53,538 nt of DNA, from positions 1 to 53,538 of the forward strand of contig NZ_QJRG01000050.1 in assembly GCF_004025535.1 (NCBI RefSeq), written 5' to 3'. A program made the position numbers and the translations under genes. The notes beneath the pieces were generated by a model. The model saw only the letters and a program-made list of their open reading frames with translations. It searched no databases and was not told the origin of the DNA. Each line of letters starts with the position of its first letter. Positions within the stretch are counted from its first letter, which is position 1. This document shows, piece after piece, positions 1 through 8,191 of this stretch. Source of the DNA: Pseudomonas alkylphenolica. Lineage in GTDB: Bacteria; Pseudomonadota; Gammaproteobacteria; Pseudomonadales; Pseudomonadaceae.

Positions 1-1466
1 GCATCAAGGATGAGCAGGAAGACAGCCAGGAAGCATTTCCCGACACCGTGCTGTACCACGCCAGCGGCGGCGGCGATCAAGCCGAACCGTGCCTGCGCCG
101 CTTCAGCTACCGCGAACAGGTGCGCTCAACGCGCCAGGTGCAGCGCGACTACACCTTCACTCACCCGGCCTATCGCCTGGAGCAGGTCGGCCTGCCCGAT
201 CACATACAGCACCTGGCCAATGACTACGAACGTTTCGACTACCCCGGCCGTTACAAACGCGAAGCCGTCGCCAAACCCCTCATCCATACGCGCGCGATGG
301 GCCTGCGCCACGATGCACGCCTTGCCGAAGTCGAAGGCGACGACGTACGCCTGCAGCCCGGCCTGAGCTTCAGCCTCACCGAGCATCCGCGCGAGACCTT
401 CAACGTGCACTGGCGGGTGATCCGCGTTTCCCACACCGGCACCCAGTTCGCCAGCCTGCAGGAAGAGGCGGCAGACGCCCAACAGGGCACGCACTATTCG
501 CAGACTGCCGTGGTGGTCCCCGGTCTGACCGAGTGGCGGCCCGAGCCGCTGCCGAAACCGCACGTCGATGGCCCGCACATGGCCACGGTGGTCGGCCCGC
601 CGGGCGAGGAGATCTATTGCGACCAGTGGGGCCGGGTCAAGGTCAGCTTCCCCTGGGACCGCGAAAGCCGCGATAACGAATTCAGCTCGTGCTGGGTGCG
701 GGTGTCGCAAGGCTGGGCCGGGGGCAGCTGGGGTTCCATGGCGATCCCGCGCATCGGCCAGGACGTGATCATCCAGTACGTCAACGCCGACCCCGACCAG
801 CCGATGATCACCGGGCGCACCTACTGCGGTAACCAGCTGCCGCCCTACGACCTGCCCGAACACAAGACGCGCATGACCATCAAGAGCCAGACCCACAAGG
901 GCGATGGCTTCAACGAGCTGCGCTTTGAGGATGAGCTGGGCCGCCAGGAAGTGTTCATCCATGCCGAGAGAGACCAGAACAATGTCGTCAAGCACGACGA
1001 AACCACGCGCGTTGGCAATGACCGCAGCGAACGGGTCGAGCACAACGAAACCCTCTCCATCGGCGACCACCGCAGTGAAGACGTCGGCAAGAACGAGACC
1101 ATCCGTATTGGAGAGAACCGCAGCGTCACCATCGGTGCCAACAAAACCGAAACCGTCATCCTGGCCAAGACGGAAACCATCGGTCTGGCCAAGGCCCTGA
1201 CCATCGGTGCGGGCTACCAGACCAGTGTTGGTGCAGCCATGAACACCAGCGTTGGCCTGAGTCAAAGCGAGCAAGTCGGTATCAACAAGTCGGTAGTGGT
1301 CGGCAAGCACTTCCACGTTACCGCAGGCGATGAATTCACCCTCACCGTGGGCAAGTCCAGCTTGGTGATGAAGTCCGACGGCAGCGTACTGATCAACGGC
1401 AGCACCCTCGACCTGAGTGCGACAGGGCCTGTGCAAATCAACGGCAAGGACGTCGATATCAACTGA
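1..1466 (+). CDS. vgrG: VgrG, T6SS spike protein (5' end outside window)
   Basis: C-terminal part of a type VI secretion VgrG, the trimeric spike on the Hcp tube that carries effectors into target cells. The reading frame is open from the first bases, so the gene begins upstream; about 487 codons are visible against roughly 650-700 in a complete VgrG, so the first part of the gp27-like base is missing. Visible are the gp5-like OB-fold segment (GEEIYCDQWGRVKVSFPWD, SCWVRVSQGWAGG, IPRIGQDVIIQY) and a long run of short beta-helix repeats (VGNDRSERVEHNE, IGDHRSEDVGKNE and similar), as in the DUF2345-type needle. The next genes are its adaptor, PAAR-like tip and effector, so this VgrG probably delivers the nuclease encoded at 3183. 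The call is secure; which T6SS cluster it belongs to cannot be seen. Confidence 0.95.
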   Translation, partial: IKDEQEDSQEAFPDTVLYHASGGGDQAEPCLRRFSYREQVRSTRQVQRDYTFTHPAYRLEQVGLPDHIQHLANDYERFDYPGRYKREAVAKPLIHTRAMGLRHDARLAEVEGDDVRLQPGLSFSLTEHPRETFNVHWRVIRVSHTGTQFASLQEEAADAQQGTHYSQTAVVVPGLTEWRPEPLPKPHVDGPHMATVVGPPGEEIYCDQWGRVKVSFPWDRESRDNEFSSCWVRVSQGWAGGSWGSMAIPRIGQDVIIQYVNADPDQPMITGRTYCGNQLPPYDLPEHKTRMTIKSQTHKGDGFNELRFEDELGRQEVFIHAERDQNNVVKHDETTRVGNDRSERVEHNETLSIGDHRSEDVGKNETIRIGENRSVTIGANKTETVILAKTETIGLAKALTIGAGYQTSVGAAMNTSVGLSQSEQVGINKSVVVGKHFHVTAGDEFTLTVGKSSLVMKSDGSVLINGSTLDLSATGPVQINGKDVDIN

Positions 1467-1480
1467 GGGGTCAGCCCTGA

Positions 1481-2818
1481 ATGGAGTTTCGCAACCTGAC
1501 GCCGTTTGATGCGTTGTGCTTCAGTGCGCTCGACAAACAGGATGCCGAGCACCCTGTAATCGTCATGAAGGTGGGTTATCGGCTGTTGCCGATTGCCGAT
1601 CGGCCTGGTCATTTCAGTGCCCAGGTAATGGATGACGAGCCCGTGCCGCTATGCACGAGCGATCGCTATTGGGGCGAGGAGGGCCAGAGCAGCGTCCGTG
1701 AGGAAAGCGACCTGGTGCCGTTCATACCGCGCTGCGATGTCATCGTCAACGGCCATGCACATGCCCCGGGCGCCATCCCCGCGCAGACCTGGGTGGCCGG
1801 TATTCGCCTGAGCGTAGCGCTTGCGCCGCGGGTGATTAAGGTCGAAACACCCAAACCGTGGCAACCCGGCGAGCCGCTCACCGAGCAGCAGCTCTACCAA
1901 TGGCGTGATGCGTTGCGCGAGGCCGAGCAGCGTCGTGCGACCGCACCCACCCGCGACGTACTGCTGGATAAACGCTTGCGCTTTAACGGACCACGCTGGT
2001 TTGCGCATCGGCTGCTCAGCGGTTGGCGTCTGACCGAGGCAGAACCGGCCATCCGTGTGCCTCTGCGCTGGGAGTATGCCTTTGGCGGCGCCAGTGTCCT
2101 GCTCAACCCACGCTATCCGCATGAAGCGGCCGAACCCTGTTTGCTCAATCAGGTGTGCTACTGCAACCCGCTGGGTCGGGGCTGGATCGAGAAGCGCCAT
2201 GAACAACTGGCCTGGTCGCTGGATACCCCGGTCGAGCGACTGCCTGCCCCACAGATCGAGCCTATAGGGCAGCCGATCACGCATCTGGATATCACCCGGC
2301 AAGCGGATGGCGATATCACTTCGGCTCAGATGGCCGAGCTGGCTGCCAGCTACCGCTATCAGCCGGTCGGCTTCGGTGCTCTCGCACGCATGTGGGCACC
2401 ACGCCTGGCGCTGGCGGGTACCTACGATGTGGCTTGGCAAGCGGAACGCTGGCCGGGACTGCCCACAGACTTCGATTTCGGCTACTGGAACGGCGCGCCC
2501 GCGGATCAGCAGATCGCCTTTGCGCAAGCGGATCTGCGCATTGAACTGTTCAACCTCACCGACCCGGCGTTCAGCCATAACGGCCAGGTATGCGTAGAGC
2601 TCCCCGGTCATCGCCCCTTTGTGCTGATGCGCCTGCACAACGGCGTAATGCTGCCGCTGCCGCTGCTCACCGACACCCTGCTGATCGACACCGATGCGAT
2701 GACCCTGTCATTGACCCATCGCGTCAGCCTGGCCAGTGCCGACCCGGTTCGGGTGCTCGAAGCGCGTTTCGAGACCGACCCGGCGGCTCCGCTGCTAACG
2801 CGACAGGAGGCGCTCTGA
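1481..2818 (+). CDS. DUF2169 T6SS effector adaptor
   Basis: A 445-residue protein of the DUF2169 family, recognisable from its N-terminus (MEFRNLTPFDALCFSALDK, then HPVIVMKVGYRL). Members act as cytoplasmic adaptors that load effectors onto VgrG through a PAAR-like DUF4150 partner. The partner gene follows after 1 bp and vgrG ends 14 bp upstream, so the three are one transcription unit. A GAGGGG overlapping the vgrG stop can serve as ribosome-binding site. No signal peptide or membrane segment is seen, which fits a cytoplasmic chaperone. The family assignment is firm; the adaptor role is inferred from family and context. Confidence 0.88.
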   Translation: MEFRNLTPFDALCFSALDKQDAEHPVIVMKVGYRLLPIADRPGHFSAQVMDDEPVPLCTSDRYWGEEGQSSVREESDLVPFIPRCDVIVNGHAHAPGAIPAQTWVAGIRLSVALAPRVIKVETPKPWQPGEPLTEQQLYQWRDALREAEQRRATAPTRDVLLDKRLRFNGPRWFAHRLLSGWRLTEAEPAIRVPLRWEYAFGGASVLLNPRYPHEAAEPCLLNQVCYCNPLGRGWIEKRHEQLAWSLDTPVERLPAPQIEPIGQPITHLDITRQADGDITSAQMAELAASYRYQPVGFGALARMWAPRLALAGTYDVAWQAERWPGLPTDFDFGYWNGAPADQQIAFAQADLRIELFNLTDPAFSHNGQVCVELPGHRPFVLMRLHNGVMLPLPLLTDTLLIDTDAMTLSLTHRVSLASADPVRVLEARFETDPAAPLLTRQEAL

Positions 2819-2819
2819 C

Positions 2820-3176
2820 ATGGCCGATAACGTCATCGCGCGCAATCAAGACAAATGGAAGGTCGTCAGCATCGTCCCGGATGTCTGCAAGACGCCCATG
2901 GGCGGCGCCATGCCGCCGGTGCCTTATCCCGTCACTGCCGAGCTGAGCGCGGCGACCGGCGTGGCCAGGTCCGTCCGGGTCAATGGCAAACCGGTGGTGG
3001 TGTTCGACAAAAGCCTGGCGCCCAAGACCGACGGTGACCAGGCCGGTGCTGCCAAGGGCATCAAAAGCAATACCGTGGGCGGCAAGTGCTACCCAAAGGA
3101 CAAAAGCAGCACAGTACGCGCGGAAAAAAAGTTGGTTGTTCGCCACAACGACCTGTTCTGGATGAACGGGAGCTGA
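2820..3176 (+). CDS. DUF4150 PAAR-like T6SS tip protein
   Basis: A 118-residue protein of the DUF4150 (PAAR-like) family. The start has an AGGAGG ribosome-binding site inside the end of the DUF2169 gene. Family hallmarks are the early VCKTPMGGAMPPVPYPV segment, a central VNGKPVVVFDKS, and a C-terminal KKLVVRHNDLFWMN. PAAR-like proteins cap the VgrG spike and connect it to an effector; in this subclass the effector is a separate polypeptide bridged by DUF2169. The effector gene starts 7 bp after this stop, giving a compact vgrG-adaptor-tip-effector-immunity order. Confidence 0.9.
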   Translation: MADNVIARNQDKWKVVSIVPDVCKTPMGGAMPPVPYPVTAELSAATGVARSVRVNGKPVVVFDKSLAPKTDGDQAGAAKGIKSNTVGGKCYPKDKSSTVRAEKKLVVRHNDLFWMNGS

Positions 3177-3182
3177 TGGCCG

Positions 3183-4367
3183 ATGAGTGAATCGGTAATC
3201 GAACTGGCCCGCATTGAAGTGCAGGCGATAAGCGTGAAGGTGCGGCCAGACCCGCAGGCGCTGGAAAAAATCGAAGAGTTGATGCTGCAAGCCAATGCCG
3301 ACGGCACGGTGCAGGTCGATGCCTTTGGTACTGATCCACAAGGTAACGCGTGGCATGTATCGCGGGCTTTGGAGGAACAAGCCTACGAAAACATGCGCCA
3401 ACGGTTGCTGATCAAAGAGCAGGCCAGCTTGCCCCCGTTCAGTTCGTTCAAATCGGGGAATACGTTGGGGCGGGTGGTGGGGGAGGCGGCGCCGGCGGCT
3501 GTTCCTGCGGCGCAGGCGAACCCACGACTTAAACCTGAAGCTGAACCCGAGGAAGATTGGTGGGCCGAGAAAGGTCCGTGGGTGCATGGGGGCTTGGATG
3601 TTCTTGGCTTTGTACCTGGGCTTGGGGCTATTCCCGACCTGATAAATGCCGGGATATATGCCGTAGAAGGTGATGCGGTCAATGCTGGACTCTCCGCAGC
3701 AGCGGTAATCCCGTTTGCCGGAGACGCGCTGAAGGGCGGAGTGTTGGTGGGTAAAAGCGCCAACCGACTTGGCTCAGAGACAGTACAACGGACGATAAGT
3801 GAGGCGACAGATAAAGCGGCAAGAGATGGGAGCAAGCAAGCCGAAAAGGCTGTGTCGGAACGGATTGCGAGAAAAATACCAGAAAAGCGTACCGCAGAGC
3901 AGCTCTCAGCACCTAAAACGCAAGACGGCGCTAAAATACGATCTAGAAATACAACACATACAAGAAACGGGTACACATACCAGCTTGACCATCACGGGCG
4001 AGTAACAAAAGTTGAAGGTAGCTTGAAGCTTAACAAGTCAAAAACCAGGAACCAAAGTGCCCAGAAAAATGCCGGTGGGAAAGATCGCCTTCCAGATGAC
4101 CAGGGAGGCCATTATGTGGGGCGAAGATTTGACGGGCCGACTGATGAAATGAACCATTTTGCTCAAAATGGAAATTTTAATAATAGTGCGTATAGAAAGC
4201 TTGAAAATTCTTGGGAAAAAGCATTAAAAAACAACAAAGATGTACGCATAGAAATCAACCCTAGGTATACTAAGGATTCCCTAAGGCCTGACAAGATAAC
4301 CATTAGGCAGTGGATTGATGGTGTGGAAAAAGATTCAGTAACTTATGCAAACAAATATGGCGGGTAG
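3183..4367 (+). CDS. T6SS effector with C-terminal DNA/RNA non-specific endonuclease domain
   Basis: A 394-residue polymorphic toxin. Residues 1-95 form an N-terminal region of unknown fold with no PAAR motif, followed by an Ala/Pro/Glu linker. Residues about 135-185 are the Gly/Ala-rich pre-toxin segment common in Pseudomonas toxins (LDVLGFVPGLGAIPDL, AEGDAVNAGLSAAAVIPFAG). Residues about 300-394 match the Endonuclea_NS_2 type: QGGHYVGRRF with a probable catalytic His near 310, then QNGNFN near 328-333. The same nuclease family ends the Bacillus LXG toxin YeeF, whose antidote YezG resembles the next gene. Base composition falls markedly in the toxin domain, as expected for an exchanged C-terminal module. 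DNase activity is inferred. Confidence 0.85.
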   Translation: MSESVIELARIEVQAISVKVRPDPQALEKIEELMLQANADGTVQVDAFGTDPQGNAWHVSRALEEQAYENMRQRLLIKEQASLPPFSSFKSGNTLGRVVGEAAPAAVPAAQANPRLKPEAEPEEDWWAEKGPWVHGGLDVLGFVPGLGAIPDLINAGIYAVEGDAVNAGLSAAAVIPFAGDALKGGVLVGKSANRLGSETVQRTISEATDKAARDGSKQAEKAVSERIARKIPEKRTAEQLSAPKTQDGAKIRSRNTTHTRNGYTYQLDHHGRVTKVEGSLKLNKSKTRNQSAQKNAGGKDRLPDDQGGHYVGRRFDGPTDEMNHFAQNGNFNNSAYRKLENSWEKALKNNKDVRIEINPRYTKDSLRPDKITIRQWIDGVEKDSVTYANKYGG

Positions 4368-4382
4368 CCAAGGTGGATGATC

Positions 4383-4775
4383 ATGCAACATAAGCTCCCA
4401 ACGCAAGAAGAAGTTTACACCGAGATCGGTCAGAGTCTATTGGATGCTGTTCCTGATGACTTTGAAGAGGCTTGGGTGCGAACAGAAATGATTGAAGATG
4501 TTTGGAGTATTGGTGTTTTTTACAAAAAGCCTCAAGGAACCTATGGTTACATAGGTGGGGTGAACGAAGAGCTTGAAGAGAGTCTTCGAGTGCTTTGGCA
4601 GATATATAAAAAAGACACTAACGCAGCATGGACAACTGCAACTTTTCATCTTACCAAAAGCTTTGAAATGTCTCTTGATCTAGGGTATGAGGATATCTCT
4701 GACTTCGGGCTAAATGTTGAACGTCGTGAGGCCTGGATACTAAAATATCTCGGTGAATCTGCAGAAATAGACTGA
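4383..4775 (+). CDS. YezG/DUF600-like immunity protein
   Basis: About 130 residues, acidic, no signal peptide; the probable cytoplasmic immunity protein for the nuclease encoded just upstream. It resembles the YezG (DUF600) family: an N-terminal helix ending in DAVPDDFEEAWV, a strand pair (SIGVFYKKPQGTYGYIGG), and the closing DLGYEDISD...ERREAWILKYLGE, which matches the family's usual C-terminal W-x-x-KYLG. YezG neutralises YeeF, whose toxin domain is the same nuclease type, so both halves of the pair agree. Of the two nearby ATG codons (4377 and 4383) the second is preferred, because AAGGTGG ends at 4376 and would touch the first. Low GC like the toxin domain. Confidence 0.75.
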   Translation: MQHKLPTQEEVYTEIGQSLLDAVPDDFEEAWVRTEMIEDVWSIGVFYKKPQGTYGYIGGVNEELEESLRVLWQIYKKDTNAAWTTATFHLTKSFEMSLDLGYEDISDFGLNVERREAWILKYLGESAEID

Positions 4776-5196
4776 TATTAACACCTAGTTTCCGTCTGCT
4801 ACAAGCAAGTAGTAAACGCAGAACTGCTGATATGAGCGGGGTCGAGTCTAGGTCAGGTTCCCTAGGAACCACAGAAGCCGTGGCTCACCGCCCCAGCCTT
4901 CAGATGTAACGGCCATGTCACGTTAGTGCCATTACCCATTTACGTTGATGCCGTTACACGGCAGTTTGTGGCGGTAACTTTACTGTTAGGTATCGATACG
5001 ATGGCCTTGTCATTTATCCTGTGCGTAAACCTGCCTGATTTATGTCTTGAGATTTAATTATAAAAGAATAAGTCGGGCGCTCTCGTTAAAATTCTATTGT
5101 TTGGTTTAATTGGGTTTAAATCGCATTGATAGTTGCTGTGATGGTTCGTTTTCGTGAAGTTGTTCATTGGTTGGGTTTACTAATAAGGATTGGTCA
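4776..5196. other. 421-bp gene-free stretch with iteron-like repeats
   Basis: No credible gene. The middle (about 4905-4985) contains related motifs around GTGCCATTAC, described separately. From about 5030 to 5160 the sequence is AT-rich and probably holds the promoter of the next gene. No transposase or integrase is present nearby. Confidence 0.6.
4905..4985. repeat. Iteron-like motifs spaced 20-22 bp
   Basis: Four copies of a 9-10 bp motif occur at nearly regular spacing: GTAACGGCCA at 4906-4915 (inverted), GTGCCATTAC at 4926-4935, ATGCCGTTAC at 4948-4957, and GGCGGTAAC at 4970-4978 (inverted). The two direct copies lie in adjacent 22-bp units starting CGTTAGTGCC and CGTTGATGCC. Regularly spaced copies on one face of the helix suggest binding sites for a DNA-binding protein such as a transposase, recombinase or regulator. 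No protein can be named. Confidence 0.45.
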
Positions 5197-6093
5197 GTGG
5201 GCGCAAAAAAAGAGGTAAGCCGAATTGATAGGAGGGTTAAGAGGTGGATGGCCAAATGGGTGATCTCAGAAACACCCAGAGAGCTATATCTGGAAGATCC
5301 GACCGAGGGCCTAAAGGACTATATCAACGATATGGAGTCTTCAGATGCTCTTGGGGTTCATTCAGAGCACTTGGCTACATGGCATTTGGCAATGTACGAA
5401 CAAATGGCGTTAAATTCAATTCATGAATTTAGCGAATTGTCCCTCGCTTCAACTTACTATGGGTATATGCTGAAATTCGAAAGCGCATTTGTTACAGGCG
5501 GCAGTAACAGTCCGATCGTCCCATCGACAGCAGCGCTAGCACTTTCATTGGCTGCAATTGCTAACTGGCCAGTCGAGTTCAAGGCTAGGTTCGACATAAT
5601 ACTCAACGGATTGGATACCGCACTGCTAGACTTAAAACACAGGCAGTCGGGAAAGCTATTTCACCACTTCTGGTTTATATTGCAGCTATATGCAAAAAGC
5701 GTAAATCGTAAAATTGATGTTTTCCAATACGCTCGTCCCGAAACACCTTCTCCATATGAGCAGGTATTGGAGCAGTGGGACACACCAGATCAAAGTTTGC
5801 TGGACGCTTTAGTGTCACAAATGGCCGACTTCCATCTTTTCAATGCTGCGACGCCGATGCATGACGAGATTTTTGAGTTTGATTACGAGGATCGCATGCT
5901 ATTTCCTTATGAGGTACTCACACTTTTGAGGACTCGAGAATGGCACAGCCTGAAAAATCCCACCGCCTTCGAACACCCTCTGATGCAACACCCGTTGTCC
6001 AAGCTTCCACTCCAGCTTACGGAGCCAGAAACGACTCTCCTCGATGAGGTGGTTCGTAAGTTTAATCTTGAACAGTTCCATATTTCTTCGTGA
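5197..6093 (+). CDS. Hypothetical helical protein, possible T6SS immunity protein
   Basis: About 298 residues, not recognised. The frame is also open from TTG 5167, but GTG 5197 has a good AAGGA at 5185-5189 seven bases upstream and is preferred. The protein is acidic, mostly predicted helix, and has no signal peptide. A central stretch (LASTYYGYMLKFESAFVTGG, then PSTAALALSLAAIANWP) reads like a helical-repeat scaffold, followed by DEIFEFDYEDRMLFPYEVL. Its position straight after an effector-immunity pair and before a Tdi1-type gene, and its lower GC, suggest an immunity protein, but no toxin accompanies it. Function is unproven. Confidence 0.6.
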   Translation: MGAKKEVSRIDRRVKRWMAKWVISETPRELYLEDPTEGLKDYINDMESSDALGVHSEHLATWHLAMYEQMALNSIHEFSELSLASTYYGYMLKFESAFVTGGSNSPIVPSTAALALSLAAIANWPVEFKARFDIILNGLDTALLDLKHRQSGKLFHHFWFILQLYAKSVNRKIDVFQYARPETPSPYEQVLEQWDTPDQSLLDALVSQMADFHLFNAATPMHDEIFEFDYEDRMLFPYEVLTLLRTREWHSLKNPTAFEHPLMQHPLSKLPLQLTEPETTLLDEVVRKFNLEQFHISS

Positions 6094-6179
6094 TTATGGT
6101 TGGAGGCGTGTCTAGGTTAACTTCCCATTGGACTTCGGATGCCAAGGGTGAAAAATTATAACCAGAATAGATCCTCAGG

Positions 6180-6213
6180 CTTACCCAACGGGTGAGTTTC
6201 GCCACTGGGTAAG
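6180..6213 (+). promoter_or_regulatory. Hairpin overlapping the ribosome-binding site of the next gene
   Basis: CTTACCCA (6180-6187) pairs perfectly with TGGGTAAG (6206-6213) across an 18-base loop. The right arm runs into the Shine-Dalgarno stretch AAGAAAGGAG (6211-6220) of the GAD-like gene, so folding could affect its translation. There is no T-tract, so it is not a canonical terminator. Confidence 0.35.
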
Positions 6214-6227
6214 AAAGGAGAGTGACA

Positions 6228-6890
6228 ATGATAGACCCCCATTTCGCCTACTTTATTGAGAAATTTGGTGAAGCCATATATCGCTCACCTGTACCACACG
6301 CCAGCATCTCCCGCTGGGTCAATAGGCTCCCTCCGATTTTACTGGACTACTGGCGCGAGGAAGGCTGGGCAGGATATGCGAGTGGCCGTGTTTGGACTGT
6401 GAATCCAGATGGGTATGAGGACATCAAGGATGCTTGGCTGGAGGGAACACCGTTTTGTACCTTTGACAGCTTTAACGTGATAGCTCGCAGCGCCTTTGGT
6501 GACCTTTTCTTATGTGGCGAGAAAACGGGTAGAAGTCTCACTGTTTCCTGCCTTCACAACGAAATTCTTGCGCTTAAAAACAAACTGAAATCTCGACTGT
6601 TACACGACCAAAGCCCTTCAATTCAGTCGTTTTTTGGGTCTCGCAAGCCTGAAGGCTTCGATTGCGCGGACAGCAGCGGAAGGCTGCTATTTGATCGAGC
6701 AGTGAAGACTTATGGACCTCTTGCGCCTGACGAAATGTACGGCTTTGAGCCGGCATTAGTGGTTGGCGGAAAAGCTGAGATAGAGAATCTCCGCCGCCTC
6801 AAGATAGATCCTCATTTGCACATTCTTCGTCAATATGCGCCGCCAACCCTCCCTTTTCCGGATGCCGTGATAGCAAGACTCATGAGTTAA
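6228..6890 (+). CDS. GAD-like/DUF1851 protein, Tdi1-type T6SS immunity protein
   Basis: A 220-residue protein with the GAD-like domain first (HFAYFIEKFGEAIYRSPVP, RWVNRLPPILLDYWREEGWAGYASGRVW) and the DUF1851 (Tdi1-type) domain after about residue 80 (NVIARSAFGDLFLCGEKTG, FGPLAP-like segment YGPLAPDEMYGFEPAL, HLHILRQ). This architecture is that of Tdi1, the immunity protein of the Agrobacterium T6SS DNase Tde1. ATG 6228 is chosen over GTG 6222 because AAAGGAG ends at 6220, seven bases before the ATG. No Tde1-like or other toxin lies directly upstream, so it looks like an orphan immunity gene. The family is clear; the toxin it neutralises is unknown. Confidence 0.85.
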   Translation: MIDPHFAYFIEKFGEAIYRSPVPHASISRWVNRLPPILLDYWREEGWAGYASGRVWTVNPDGYEDIKDAWLEGTPFCTFDSFNVIARSAFGDLFLCGEKTGRSLTVSCLHNEILALKNKLKSRLLHDQSPSIQSFFGSRKPEGFDCADSSGRLLFDRAVKTYGPLAPDEMYGFEPALVVGGKAEIENLRRLKIDPHLHILRQYAPPTLPFPDAVIARLMS

Positions 6891-6965
6891 CTTGTTTACC
6901 TTTGCTAGTTGGAAAAGCAGGTCGCGTATGTTTGCTCGGGCCGGAACGCCTGAAAAGGTATAGTC

Positions 6966-7988
6966 ATGAAGGCAAAAGTTACATTTGGAAGCGGATGCGC
7001 CATAAGCGACAAAATGTTCTATGTTCCTTCGTTCTTGGATGAGCTGGAAGAAGATCTGGAGCACACTCGCATATTTGTTCTCAATACAGAAGTAACGCCC
7101 TACTGGTTTTATCATGATATTTATGATTCCACCATCATTGCAACGTGCCTGCGAGGTAAAAGCGATAGGTCGGAGCGAGCGTGTTATTCCTTGTCAAGTA
7201 AAGGTTTGGTAGAAATATTCAACAGCAACAGCACTATCACAGAAGACATTTTTCACACGGTGAGCCGCACAAGCTACCCAGGAGAATTAACTGGCATAAA
7301 ATATATTGCAGGGCATGCCTACGTTTGCGGGAGCGGTAATCAAGTCTATAAGAGTACAGAGGATGGGTGGGTCTCTATAAGTGATGACATTCAAAGGTTG
7401 GCCTCGCAGCAGATTTCTGAGGTAATCACTGCAATCAATAGCATCGGGCCATCACCCAACGCAAAAAATATAGGCTTGAATGTTGCGACAGAAAAGCTTC
7501 GCGACTATACGATGCTTCACGGTATTGACGGGTTAGCAGAGAACAGTATCTATACATGCGGAAGCAATGGGAGGATCTGGCATTGGGATGGCGCGATTTG
7601 GAGAATTATTAAAAGCGGAACAGTGCAGCATCTTCATGATATTCATTGTGTTTCTGATGAGTTGGTTTTCATATGTGGTCACAACGGAACGATACTCAAA
7701 GGTAACCACAAGTCCGGATTTTCCAGGTTGCCAACGGGTAGAGCTGGCATTAATTTTTGGTCAATTCGAGCCTGTGGCGAAAAAATATACATAGGTTCAA
7801 GCGTCGGACTGTTCGAGGTGGCAAGTAATAAATTAGCTCCCTGTGTAACCGCTGTTGCGGCTCCTGGTTCTTATAGTGTCCAGTCCATTGATGTGTTCAA
7901 CGATACGCTGTGGGTGGCGGCAGATAAATTTATGTTGCGGCTTCACAATGATCAATGGGATTTTATTGAGCATCCAGACAATGTCTGA
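6966..7988 (+). CDS. Beta-propeller-like protein A, putative T6SS immunity
   Basis: A 340-residue protein with no signal peptide and repeated blades of the form YxCGxxGxxxxxxxxxW: YVCGSGNQVYKSTEDGW (about 115-131), YTCGSNGRIWHWDGAIW (about 198-214), FICGHNGTILKGN (about 238-250) and YIGSSVGLFEV (about 277-287). The pattern suggests a WD40/BNR-like propeller of six or seven blades. The next gene is a diverged paralogue with the same blade order and an equivalent N-terminus (VTFGSGCAISDKMFYV here). It is AT-richer than the core chromosome. Context suggests an immunity or T6SS-accessory role; this is inference, and the fold is read from repeats only. Confidence 0.65.
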   Translation: MKAKVTFGSGCAISDKMFYVPSFLDELEEDLEHTRIFVLNTEVTPYWFYHDIYDSTIIATCLRGKSDRSERACYSLSSKGLVEIFNSNSTITEDIFHTVSRTSYPGELTGIKYIAGHAYVCGSGNQVYKSTEDGWVSISDDIQRLASQQISEVITAINSIGPSPNAKNIGLNVATEKLRDYTMLHGIDGLAENSIYTCGSNGRIWHWDGAIWRIIKSGTVQHLHDIHCVSDELVFICGHNGTILKGNHKSGFSRLPTGRAGINFWSIRACGEKIYIGSSVGLFEVASNKLAPCVTAVAAPGSYSVQSIDVFNDTLWVAADKFMLRLHNDQWDFIEHPDNV

Positions 7989-7997
7989 GTGTCTAGC

Positions 7998-8156
7998 ATG
8001 TTAAGGGCAGGTCGAGTTATTCGATCCTACGCTCTGCGCAGAAGTATCGGCACCCTGTGCCGAGCGATAGAAAATCATTCAACCCCTCAAGTACTTGATC
8101 TTAGCCAGGAAATGACACAAGAGGCCAAGGGCGGGGATCCGAATAAGAGCGGTTGA
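7998..8156 (+). pseudogene. Possible toxin C-terminal remnant (52 codons)
   Basis: A short open frame between the two propeller genes, without a good ribosome-binding site. It ends with EAKGGDPNKSG, a Gly/Asn/Lys-rich stretch that reminds me of C-terminal toxin domains of Pseudomonas polymorphic toxins. Its place between two immunity-type genes fits the leftover of a displaced toxin module. The reading rests on style of sequence, not a firm match; chance is possible. Confidence 0.3.
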
Positions 8157-8191
8157 ACTCATAACCACTTCAGATTGCCAAGGAGAGCTCT

